Made by a program: the position numbers and the translations under genes. A DNA stretch of 15,731 nucleotides from Nitrospirota bacterium (GTDB lineage: Bacteria > Nitrospirota > Thermodesulfovibrionia > UBA6902 > BMS3Bbin08): contig DAOVVO010000017.1 of the NCBI GenBank assembly GCA_030637135.1, positions 1-15,731 on the forward strand. The letters are read 5' to 3'. Shown here piece after piece: positions 1-6,725 of the stretch (positions are counted from its first letter, which is position 1; each line of letters opens with the position of its first letter). The notes below the pieces were generated by a model. That model saw only the letters and a list, made by a program, of their open reading frames with translations. It was not told the DNA's origin and did not search any database.

Positions 1-3
1 GTC

Positions 4-20
4 AGACGCTAAACGATACG
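4..20. repeat. Left-end copy of short dispersed motif
   Basis: AGACGC (4-9), three bases, then ACGATACG (13-20). The same two blocks with the same 3-base spacing occur inverted at 15702-15718, 14 of 17 positions identical. CTAAACG (9-15) is also repeated inverted as CGTTTAG at 56-62, so this copy may be part of a longer foldback cut by the window edge. The rest of 21-172 contains no gene that I can support. Confidence 0.4.
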
Positions 21-94
21 CACCTCCTAACCTTAACCTTTTAAAACCATTTTGGCGTTTAGTTTTCAGATTAACAATTATATTTGGTAATTGG

Positions 95-110
95 TCCCGA
101 CTATTCGGGA
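95..110. other. Short stem-loop downstream of the Gx gene
   Basis: TCCCGA and TCGGGA form a perfect 6-bp stem with loop CTAT. It lies about 65 bases past the stop codon of the minus-strand Gx gene and could mark the 3' end of that transcript. No T-run follows on the minus strand, so it is not a classical intrinsic terminator. A second, weaker stem (CTATC/GATAG, about 132-151) lies between it and the gene. Confidence 0.3.
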
Positions 111-172
111 TGGGATTTGGTCATTGTAATTCTATCCTGACTTATGATAGGGGAACTCTCATATTCTTTTTC

Positions 173-739
173 TTAATCATTTGTTTTTTGAGCTTCTTTT
201 GTTTCTTTGATCTTTTTAACTACTAAACCTGTGACAATGCCGTTGAATGTGCCGGTTATTATGCCAAGAAGAATAATTATCGGACTTATAACAATTATTG
301 CCTCAACCCTCCTTATAAAAAACAGATATGCCAGAAAAAGCTGGGCAATATTGTGTGTCAGCGCCCCTAACAGGCTCAGACCTATAGGGCTGAAAAGTTT
401 TCCGAATAACGATTGGGCTGACCACATTACCAATGTGCTTGATATACCTCCTCCGAGACTCAGGACAAAAGCAGGTCCAAGAAAAGTTCCTGCGAAGAGA
501 CTCGTAACTAAAATCCGAATGAGGGTAACGGTCATACCCGCCTTTAAACCGTAAACGAGCAGGGTCGTAAGCGTTATAATATTGACAAAACCAAACCTGA
601 ACCATGGAACTGGTGTAGGGATTAACTTCTCAATACTGTGAAGGCCTATTGCATATGCGGCCAAAAGCGCTATGTGAAAATTTTTAGAATTTTTTTGCTC
701 ATTAACTTTAAAGGGTATCTCTTTCGTTGAGTCATGCAT
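173..739 (-). CDS. Gx-family (Hpre_diP_synt_I) integral membrane protein
   Basis: This 188-residue, very hydrophobic protein has about five or six membrane segments after a charged 20-residue N-terminus. The conserved core is visible: IEKLIPTPVPWFRFGFVNI near residues 36-54, then TLIRILVTSLFAGTFLGPAF and a glycine-rich LSLGGG stretch, matching the family annotated as Gx transporter or 'heptaprenyl diphosphate synthase component I'. That enzymatic name is inherited, and the real role is unsettled: membrane transport or a partner in flavin/quinone redox systems. It is the last gene of the uvrA-apbE-NusG-II run, 107 bases after the NusG-II gene. ApbE, NusG-II and Gx genes are often grouped, commonly near Rnf or flavinylation loci. 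The ATG at 739 is the first start after an in-frame TAA but has no Shine-Dalgarno sequence of its own. A strong one sits 8 bases before an ATG in another frame at 758. Confidence 0.85.
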   Translation of the reverse strand: MHDSTKEIPFKVNEQKNSKNFHIALLAAYAIGLHSIEKLIPTPVPWFRFGFVNIITLTTLLVYGLKAGMTVTLIRILVTSLFAGTFLGPAFVLSLGGGISSTLVMWSAQSLFGKLFSPIGLSLLGALTHNIAQLFLAYLFFIRRVEAIIVISPIIILLGIITGTFNGIVTGLVVKKIKETKEAQKTND

Positions 740-773
740 AAAACGTTAGCTGTCCCATGATACACGCTCCTCT
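732..773 (-). other. Possible 8-codon leader ORF with Shine-Dalgarno, overlapping the Gx start
   Basis: AGAGGAG (773-767) lies 8 bases before an ATG at 758. That ATG opens an 8-codon frame (MGQLTFYA) whose TGA (734-732) overlaps the Gx start region (ATG at 739-737). The Gx start itself has no Shine-Dalgarno sequence, so ribosomes could load here and re-initiate at 739. Alternatively the arrangement reflects a one- or two-base sequence error and the true N-terminus begins at 758. No product has been shown. Confidence 0.3.
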
Positions 774-846
774 ATGAATAAAAAAATTATTATGTCTCAT
801 CTTTCCCGGCATATATTCTGTTCTTTATGTTCTCTTTGGCCTTTGT

Positions 847-1263
847 TCATTGTGTAACAGCATCATATCCTGATCCGTGAACGTGTTGTTCATATCCGCT
901 GACCGCTACAAGTACCTTGTTCGGGAGACATGCTATCGCCCCTCTGTTTATCCATCCCTGACGAACACAGATTTGTTGAGGACACGGAGAACTCCTCATG
1001 CGGGCCTTCCCGTTTTTTATCTCTACGAAACTATCTCCAAGAGGTCCGGATACCTTTACAACCCGGTCTTTATTTAACGGGAGCTTATAAACAGCCTTAT
1101 TATTAATGTTGATTGTCACAAGGGTACCTGAAGGAAACAGCTCCCCGACAAAGAAAAAGCTTAGTACGGCAAAGATAGTTAATAATAAAAAGAGGAGCTT
1201 ATCCAGTAATGTAGCCATGCCGAAGATACTGGATGGTTTTATATCTTTAAAGAGTTTTTTCAA
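847..1263 (-). CDS. NusG domain II-containing membrane-anchored protein
   Basis: This is a 138-residue protein with a basic N-terminus, one membrane segment at about residues 23-40 and a small extracytoplasmic domain. The domain carries the NusG-II signature with three conserved cysteines: SSPCPQQICVRQGW (C94, C99) and ACLPNKVLVAV (C112). Despite the name it has no NusG transcription-factor (NGN/KOW) part. Members of this family occur with ApbE and Gx genes and are thought to work in extracytoplasmic redox or flavinylation systems; their exact role is unknown. The chosen start is a TTG at 1263, 10 bases after AAGGGG (1279-1274), which makes a 17-base overlap with the end of apbE and suggests translational coupling. 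The alternative is ATG at 1218 (residue 16), which has no visible Shine-Dalgarno sequence. Confidence 0.8.
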   Translation of the reverse strand: MKKLFKDIKPSSIFGMATLLDKLLFLLLTIFAVLSFFFVGELFPSGTLVTININNKAVYKLPLNKDRVVKVSGPLGDSFVEIKNGKARMRSSPCPQQICVRQGWINRGAIACLPNKVLVAVSGYEQHVHGSGYDAVTQ

Positions 1264-2344
1264 TAGTGATTTTCCCCTTCAGTTTCTCCGTAACCAATAT
1301 TTCCTCTTTTGCATCGACTATTATGCCATCTAAATCCATTGACTCAAGGAGTTCCATCCCTTTCACGGAGCCGAGAACAAACACTGCAGTGGAAAGACCA
1401 TCAGCAATATAACCCTTAGGGGAAATAACGGAGACACTTATAACCGTTGAAGCAGGAAGACCTGTGCCGGGGTCAAGGATATGATGGAAGCGCTTTCCCT
1501 TAACAACGAAAAATCTCTGGTAATCTCCTGAAGTGGATATGGCCTTGTCCCTCAGGTAAAGGCTCAAAAAAATATCTTCTCCTGCTTTTTGATGTTCATT
1601 AATCTCTACCCTCGGATTCTGAATACCAATTTTCCAGGGACGATTGTCAGGTTTTATCCCGAAGGTTTTTATATCCCCGCCAACTGCTACGAGTGCTGCA
1701 CTTATGCCTTGAGCTTTTATAGACTCAAGTGCCTTATCAGCAGCATAGCCTTTGGCAATTCCTCCAAGATCAAGCTCCATGTCCTTCTCTTCTAAAAATA
1801 TCTCCGAAGCTGATTCGTTGATCCTTATTTTTTTGTAATCAATAAGCCGTACAGCGTTTTTTATTTCATCTTGAGGAGGAATAAACGGATTAATTGTTTC
1901 TTGCGAAAAACCCCAGAGCCTCATAAGGGGGCCTATCGTAGGGTCAAATGCTCCATTCGTATAACGTGCAATCTCGACAGCCTTCCTAATGAGCTCTAAT
2001 GTTTCCTGACTCACCTTTACCGGATTACTCCCGGATGCTCTGTTGATCGCTGTAACTTCGCTTTCAGGTGAAAAATAATTGATAAGCTGTTCAAGTTTTT
2101 CTATCTCGGTAAACCCCGCCTCTATGGCCTCTTTCGCCTTCTCTTTTGATGAGCCCACCACGGTTATTGAACAAAATGTATCCATCAAAATTCGGCTTTC
2201 ACGGTACATTCGGTTCTTCTCGGTACAGCCAGATACTATAAACATAAGACAGAACACAGAGAACAGAGCACAGATTAAAAATAATTCAGTATTGAGAGGG
2301 AAAATTTTTTTGTAAAGTGGAATGTGGGTTTTGGAATTTTTCAT
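1247..2344 (-). CDS. apbE: FAD:protein FMN transferase (ApbE lipoprotein)
   Basis: ApbE cuts FAD and attaches the FMN part to a Thr/Ser of target proteins outside the cytoplasm (for example RnfG/RnfD, NqrB/NqrC and FMN-binding-domain proteins). The 365-residue product has a hydrophobic signal segment (about 20-36) ending in a lipobox, VSGC, with the lipidated cysteine at C40. Family motifs follow in order: MDTFCSI near 54, GAFDPTIGPL (131-140), LDLGGIAKGYAADKAL (191-206), VGGDIK (221-226), TSGDYQRFF (271-279), HILDPGTGLPAS (288-299) and ADGLSTAVFVLG (314-325), the last supplying metal ligands. Length is normal. Its ATG overlaps the uvrA stop as ATGA, with AGAGG (2356-2352) 7 bases upstream, so translation is probably coupled to uvrA. 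No substrate protein with an FMN-binding domain is in the window. Confidence 0.95.
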   Translation of the reverse strand: MKNSKTHIPLYKKIFPLNTELFLICALFSVFCLMFIVSGCTEKNRMYRESRILMDTFCSITVVGSSKEKAKEAIEAGFTEIEKLEQLINYFSPESEVTAINRASGSNPVKVSQETLELIRKAVEIARYTNGAFDPTIGPLMRLWGFSQETINPFIPPQDEIKNAVRLIDYKKIRINESASEIFLEEKDMELDLGGIAKGYAADKALESIKAQGISAALVAVGGDIKTFGIKPDNRPWKIGIQNPRVEINEHQKAGEDIFLSLYLRDKAISTSGDYQRFFVVKGKRFHHILDPGTGLPASTVISVSVISPKGYIADGLSTAVFVLGSVKGMELLESMDLDGIIVDAKEEILVTEKLKGKITIEKTL

Positions 2345-4938
2345 GCTACTGCCTCTTTTATAAAGAGTTTTTTTCTGAGAAAAGCACCTGTATGGGAATT
2401 GGGGTTTAATGCAACTTCTTCAGGTGTTCCTGTTGCAACAACAGTTCCCCCTTCTTCTCCACCTCCCGGCCCTAAATCAATAATATGGTCAGCAGCTTTT
2501 ATAACCTCTGGGTTATGCTCGATAACAACGACACTATTACCTGCCTCTACAAGCCCATGAAGCACATCAAGGAGTTTTTGAATCTCAATAAAATGAAGTC
2601 CTGTCGTAGGCTCATCCAATATATAGAGTGTCTTGCCTGATGTTTTTTTGCTCAGTTCTCGCGCAAGCTTTACCCTCTGCGCCTCCCCTCCAGATAAAGT
2701 CGTTGACGCCTGCCCTAACTGTATATAGCCAAGACCAACGTTATCAAGTGCAGTGAGTTTATGTTTTAGAGGGGGAATAGCGCTGAAAAACTCAAGGGCC
2801 TGTGAAACTGTCATTTTAAGAACGTCTGCAATATTCTGACCCTTGTATTTTATGTTAAGGGTTCCTGCATTGTACCTTTCCCCTTTACATGTTTCACAAG
2901 GAACATACATATCAGGAAGAAAATGCATTGCAACCTTAATAAGTCCATCCCCCTTACAGGATTCACATCTTCCTCCAGGGACGTTGAAACTAAATCTGCC
3001 CGGTCTGTATCCTCTTACCCTTGAGTCAGGGACCTGTGAAAAAAAGTTTCTGATAAAGGCAAAAATGCCCGTATAGGTTGCAGGATTTGAGCGCGGTGTT
3101 TTCCCCAATGGAGACTGGTCTATATCAATAATGTGTTCAATCTTTTCAAATCCTTTTATTTCTTTATGGCTTCCCGCTTTATGCTGTAGTGGATATCCTT
3201 CTCGGAATTCAGGAATCATTGCACGAGAGGTGAGACTGGACTTATATAACATTGACACGGATTTCTTCCTGAGAGGATAAAGTTTTCTCAGAAGAGATTT
3301 ATATAATATTTCGAAAATTAATGTGCTTTTACCTGAACCTGAAACCCCTGTTACACATGTAAAGACTCCCAATGGTATTTTAACGTCTATATTTTTAAGA
3401 TTAAATGCCTGTGCCCCTATTATGGAGATTTCATCTTTAGGTTTTCTCCTTTTTTCAGGTATTGGTATTGTTGTGGAACCGCTGAGATAAGAGCCGGTAG
3501 GAGAAAATTCGTTTTTAATGATACTGTTCAAATTCCCCTCTGCTACCACATGACCTCCGTGTATCCCTGCGCCGGGACCCATATCTATTATATGGTCAGC
3601 TTTTCTTATAGTATCTTCATCATGTTCGACTACTATTACTGTATTTCCCGTGTCCCTGAGCCTGCACAAACTTTCTAAAAGTTTGCCACAATCATAGGGG
3701 TGAAGTCCTATACTTGGTTCATCCAGGATATACAGAACGCCTGTAAGCGAAGAACCGATTTGAGTTGCAAGTCTTACCCTTTGTGCTTCTCCTCCTGAGA
3801 GAGAAAAAGCGGGTCTACTGAGAGTAAGATATCCAACTCCTATTTTATCCAGAAAAATTAATCTCTCTTTAATCTCTTTTGAAACCTTAGAAACTATAGT
3901 GTGTTCCCTTTTCGTAAGTTTGATGTTTCTAAAAAATTCAATGGCTTTTTGAATCGGCAGATTTGACAACTCCGCTATATTTAACTCGCCAATTCTGATT
4001 CCGAGCGCTTCTTTTCTGAGCCTGAGACCGCCACAGAGTGAACAAGGTTTAAGATTCCACAGACTCTCTTCTTCCTCTCCAGCATCTTTATATCCTAGCC
4101 CATTACATCTTGGGCAGGCACCATATGGACTGTTAAAGGAAAAAAATTTCGGGCTAATCTCAGGGTAACTGATCCCGCATTTTGAACATGAAAATTTACT
4201 GCTGAAAAGAAGGTCTTTCTGTTCTCCGATAATACTGATAATAACCAAATCCGCAAAACTCATAGCGAGTTCAATTGCCTCGGATATCCGTCTCTCAATG
4301 CCAGGCTTGATGACCAACCTGTCTATGACAATATCTATGTTATGTCGTTTGTACTTATTCAGCTTTATATCTCTTGTAAGGTCAAACATCTCGCCGTCTA
4401 TTCGGACTCTGATAAAACCTTTCATCCTTATCTCGTGAAGCTCTTTTTTATATTCTCCCTTTCTGCCAATTACAATTGGAGAAAGAATCTGAAGGCGAGT
4501 CCCCGCAGGGAGGCTAACTATTGAGTTGATAATCTGTTGTATGCCTTGCGCGGTTACCGGATTTCCGCATTTATAACAGTTCATTTGTCCGATTCGTGCA
4601 TACACAACCCTTAGATAGTCGTAGATTTCGGTAATTGTACCAAGCGTCGATCGTGGAGTTTTTGTTGTTGTCTTTTGCTGAATGGCAATAGAAGGAGAAA
4701 GGCCCTCAATAAAATCTACGTCAGGCTTTTGCATCTGTTTGAGAAACTGGCTTGCATATGCAGAGAGGCTTTCTACATAGCGCCTCTGACCCTCAGCGTA
4801 GATTGTATCAAAAGCCAAGGAGGACTTCCCTGAACCTGAGGGCCCTGTGATCACTACCAACCTGTCTCTCGGGATTTTTACATCTATATTTTTAAGATTA
4901 TGTACCCGTGCGCCTTTTACTTTTATAAAATCCAACAT
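2341..4938 (-). CDS. uvrA: Excinuclease ABC subunit A, short form
   Basis: UvrA is the damage-recognition ATPase of nucleotide excision repair; it loads UvrB onto DNA. Visible parts are Walker A GPSGSGKSS (32-40), a zinc pair C121/C124, the UvrB-interaction region (about 130-245), zinc module C251-C254/C275-C278, C299/C302, signature LSGGEAQR (380-387), LDEPSIGLH (405-413), second Walker A GVSGSGKST (531-539), zinc module C658-C661/C681-C684 and second signature LSGGEAQR (748-755) with LDEPTTGLH. Both ATPases look intact. At 865 residues it is shorter than the usual ~940. About 100 residues normally present between CNGLG (residue 282) and the CxxCGG at 299 are reduced to about 16. The linker after the second Walker A (about 550-598) is somewhat longer than usual. 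It is the first gene of the minus-strand run. No Shine-Dalgarno sequence precedes the ATG; the leader is A-rich. Confidence 0.95.
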   Translation of the reverse strand: MLDFIKVKGARVHNLKNIDVKIPRDRLVVITGPSGSGKSSLAFDTIYAEGQRRYVESLSAYASQFLKQMQKPDVDFIEGLSPSIAIQQKTTTKTPRSTLGTITEIYDYLRVVYARIGQMNCYKCGNPVTAQGIQQIINSIVSLPAGTRLQILSPIVIGRKGEYKKELHEIRMKGFIRVRIDGEMFDLTRDIKLNKYKRHNIDIVIDRLVIKPGIERRISEAIELAMSFADLVIISIIGEQKDLLFSSKFSCSKCGISYPEISPKFFSFNSPYGACPRCNGLGYKDAGEEEESLWNLKPCSLCGGLRLRKEALGIRIGELNIAELSNLPIQKAIEFFRNIKLTKREHTIVSKVSKEIKERLIFLDKIGVGYLTLSRPAFSLSGGEAQRVRLATQIGSSLTGVLYILDEPSIGLHPYDCGKLLESLCRLRDTGNTVIVVEHDEDTIRKADHIIDMGPGAGIHGGHVVAEGNLNSIIKNEFSPTGSYLSGSTTIPIPEKRRKPKDEISIIGAQAFNLKNIDVKIPLGVFTCVTGVSGSGKSTLIFEILYKSLLRKLYPLRKKSVSMLYKSSLTSRAMIPEFREGYPLQHKAGSHKEIKGFEKIEHIIDIDQSPLGKTPRSNPATYTGIFAFIRNFFSQVPDSRVRGYRPGRFSFNVPGGRCESCKGDGLIKVAMHFLPDMYVPCETCKGERYNAGTLNIKYKGQNIADVLKMTVSQALEFFSAIPPLKHKLTALDNVGLGYIQLGQASTTLSGGEAQRVKLARELSKKTSGKTLYILDEPTTGLHFIEIQKLLDVLHGLVEAGNSVVVIEHNPEVIKAADHIIDLGPGGGEEGGTVVATGTPEEVALNPNSHTGAFLRKKLFIKEAVA

Positions 4939-4986
4939 GAGCTTTTGTTTTTTTATTAATTAGATATATTAAGGGTTTTTATCCGA

Positions 4987-5037
4987 GCTTGGTACTTACA
5001 AATAGAACTCAAGAGTTCGAGGTTTCAATCACCAAGC
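4987..5037. repeat. Nested, concentric inverted repeat upstream of uvrA
   Basis: Outer arms GCTTGGT (4987-4993) and ACCAAGC (5031-5037) are a perfect 7-bp pair. Inside them GAACTC (5005-5010) and GAGTTC (5013-5018) form a perfect 14-base palindrome with a 2-base centre. The two symmetries share a centre to within half a base (5012 and 5011.5). The palindrome begins about 67 bases upstream of the uvrA ATG. GAAC/GTTC half-sites recall some LexA operators, although the 6-base spacing differs from the 4 bases of the Bacillus-type box. It is an operator or mRNA-leader structure candidate. Confidence 0.45.
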
Positions 5038-5096
5038 AAGGTTTCACGTGCACAATGCAAAATCAAGATATTTTAAAAAAGGCAATCTTTGTCTCT

Positions 5097-5133
5097 CCAC
5101 AATTTTGAATTTTGTCTTTTTAATTTTTAATTT
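5097..5133. repeat. A+T-rich dispersed repeat, copy 1
   Basis: The segment reads CCACAATTTTGAA, a few variable bases, then TTTTTAATTTTTAATTT. It resembles the reverse complement of 15381-15416 at roughly 30 of 36 positions. A looser relative occurs near 9905-9955. Such degenerate A+T-rich intergenic repeats have no coding potential. Low complexity means that part of the similarity could be chance. Confidence 0.35.
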
Positions 5134-5333
5134 ATCACCGTAACTCCTAAATCCTCGAGAACCCGGTATCTATTTCCACAAGTTTAGCTTTCTTAAATCA
5201 TGGTAAGCATTTTAATATACCCTATAGTTGCATAACGTTGTCAATGAAGTGGCATTTTCATAAATTTCAGAACTGCTATCTTATTAAACTATGCGATTTA
5301 TTTTTTTGCACAACGAATATCCATCCATCCATC

Positions 5334-5384
5334 TTGACAATTAAGGCATAAAAATATTTAAATAAAAGACATTTCCTTAGGAGG
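5334..5384 (+). promoter_or_regulatory. metK promoter and ribosome binding site
   Basis: A perfect TTGACA -35 box (5334-5339) is followed after 15-17 bases by an A/T stretch that supplies a weak -10 (TATTTA at 5355-5360 or TTTAAA at 5357-5362). A strong Shine-Dalgarno sequence AGGAGG (5379-5384) lies 6 bases before the ATG at 5391. The implied leader is short (about 20-25 bases), leaving no room for a riboswitch downstream of this promoter. Confidence 0.6.
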
Positions 5385-5390
5385 CACCAC

Positions 5391-6542
5391 ATGAAAAAAA
5401 GAAACTATTTTTTTACATCAGAATCTGTAACCGAGGGACATCCCGATAAAATAGCTGATCAGATTTCTGACGCAATTCTTGATAGAATTATTTCTGAAGA
5501 CAAAAATGCACGAGTCGCGTGTGAAACATTGCTTACCACAGGTCTCGCCTTTGTTGCAGGGGAGATTACAACCACCTGTTATGCTGATATCCCTGCAATT
5601 ATAAGGGAAACCATTAGAGATATCGGCTACACAAGGGCAAAATACGGTTTCGACTATGAAACCTGTGCGGTCATTACCTCTATACATGAACAGTCATCAG
5701 ATATTGCCCTGGGAGTCGACACCGGTGGTGCAGGAGATCAGGGACTCATGTTCGGATACGCCTGTGATGAGACGCCGGAACTTATGCCCATGCCAATAAT
5801 GCTCGCCCATAAACTCGCTATGAGATTATCCGAGGTCAGAAAAAAAGACATCCTCGGATATTTAAGGCCTGACGGCAAAACCCAGGTTACGATAGAATAT
5901 AAGGACGGTCGACCTCACAGGGTTGATACGATAGTCATCTCTTCACAGCACAGTCCGGATATAACGCTGAAAGAAATGAAGGAAGACCTCATAGAGAAAA
6001 TCATAAAACCTGTGGTTCCAAAGAAACTCCTCGATGAAGAAAATATCACCTATCATATAAATCCTACCGGACGGTTTGTGATTGGAGGCCCACAGGGCGA
6101 TACAGGATTAACAGGGAGAAAAATTATTGTAGACAGTTATGGCGGTGTAGGAAGTCACGGCGGCGGCTGTTTTTCGGGCAAAGACCCTTCAAAAGTTGAC
6201 AGGTCAGCATCTTACATGGCCAGATATGTGGCAAAGAATATTGTTGCTGCAGGGATCGCTGATCAAGTAGAAATCCAAATTGCTTACGCAATTGGCGTTT
6301 CAGAACCAGTCTCTATACTCATAAATACTTATAAAACGGGCAAAATACCTGATAGCGAAATTCAGACACTTATAAAAAAGAATTTTAATTTCACCCCCGC
6401 GGCGATAATCAAACATCTGAAATTAAAAAGACCCATATTCAAGAAGACTGCTGCTTACGGGCATTTCGGCAGAAACGATCCTGACTTCACGTGGGAAAAG
6501 ACTGACATGGCAGAAATACTAAAAAAAGCTGCAAAGGTATAA
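5391..6542 (+). CDS. metK: S-adenosylmethionine synthetase
   Basis: The enzyme makes S-adenosylmethionine from ATP and methionine, the methyl donor for nearly all cellular methylation. The 383-residue length is typical. Visible motifs are TEGHPDK (14-20, with catalytic H17), the adenosyl-binding signature GAGDQGLMFGYA (113-124), and the phosphate-binding loop GGGCFSGKDPSKVDRSASY (257-275), in which the usual Ala is Cys at 260. IGGPQGDTGLTGRKI (231-245) and the C-terminal YGHFGR are also present. The start is fixed by AGGAGG 6 bases upstream. ahcY follows on the same strand after 183 bases, so the two together make SAM and remove its product S-adenosylhomocysteine. Hairpins in that gap may partly separate their expression. 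Confidence 0.98.
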   Translation: MKKRNYFFTSESVTEGHPDKIADQISDAILDRIISEDKNARVACETLLTTGLAFVAGEITTTCYADIPAIIRETIRDIGYTRAKYGFDYETCAVITSIHEQSSDIALGVDTGGAGDQGLMFGYACDETPELMPMPIMLAHKLAMRLSEVRKKDILGYLRPDGKTQVTIEYKDGRPHRVDTIVISSQHSPDITLKEMKEDLIEKIIKPVVPKKLLDEENITYHINPTGRFVIGGPQGDTGLTGRKIIVDSYGGVGSHGGGCFSGKDPSKVDRSASYMARYVAKNIVAAGIADQVEIQIAYAIGVSEPVSILINTYKTGKIPDSEIQTLIKKNFNFTPAAIIKHLKLKRPIFKKTAAYGHFGRNDPDFTWEKTDMAEILKKAAKV

Positions 6543-6548
6543 AAAGTA

Positions 6549-6576
6549 CCTTTATGCGAAAGAGTCAGCATAAAGG
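6549..6576 (+). other. Perfect 9-bp stem-loop after metK
   Basis: CCTTTATGC (6549-6557) pairs perfectly with GCATAAAGG (6568-6576) around a 10-base loop, starting 6 bases past the metK stop. It is followed by A's rather than T's, so it looks like a 3'-end stabiliser or processing structure, not an intrinsic terminator. A second small stem AAATGA/TCATTT (6578-6583/6591-6596) follows at once. Confidence 0.45.
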
Positions 6577-6616
6577 AAAATGAAATACTATCATTTCTTT
6601 ATCTCTCACCTTTAGG

Positions 6617-6650
6617 AAAGAGGAAGAAATTTTTCTCCACTCTTTTTTTT
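6617..6650 (+). terminator. Possible imperfect intrinsic terminator between metK and ahcY
   Basis: AAAGAG (6617-6622) pairs with CTCTTT (from 6640). The inner bases GAAGAAA pair imperfectly with TTTCTCC (one mismatch, one bulge). The 3' arm runs into nine consecutive T's. The stem is A/U-rich and imperfect, so termination is probably incomplete and read-through into ahcY is likely. Confidence 0.35.
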
Positions 6651-6725
6651 TGAAGAATGGGCAAAAGAGAATGGGAGGGACAATACATTTCGTTATTCTA
6701 AAAATGAAAGGAGAAGAGACTCATC

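Larger units (their letters stand above)
4939..5390. other. Divergent spacer between uvrA and metK
   Basis: This 452-base A+T-rich region has no supportable gene. It holds, in order, the A/T-rich uvrA leader, a nested inverted repeat (4987-5037), an A+T-rich dispersed repeat (5097-5133), a short ATCC tandem run (about 5319-5333) and the metK promoter and ribosome binding site (5334-5384). A long metK leader could in principle hold a riboswitch, but I recognise none. No clear -35/-10 pair for uvrA can be assigned. Confidence 0.6.

Noticed and set aside
207..554. 115-codon plus-strand frame
   Set aside because: Antisense shadow of the Gx membrane protein, no domain and no ribosome binding site.
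4987..5037. Possible tRNA: 7-bp outer stem and a GTTCGAGG-like stretch
   Set aside because: Only 51 bases from stem to stem, with no D- or anticodon arm geometry; the inner pairing is a single palindrome.
5319..5333. ATCC tandem run as a phase-variation repeat
   Set aside because: Only about three units, outside any coding region and upstream of the -35 box; too short to be meaningful.
5040..5390. SAM riboswitch upstream of metK
   Set aside because: I recognise no SAM-I/II/III/IV core, and the promoter at 5334 leaves a leader of only about 25 bases.
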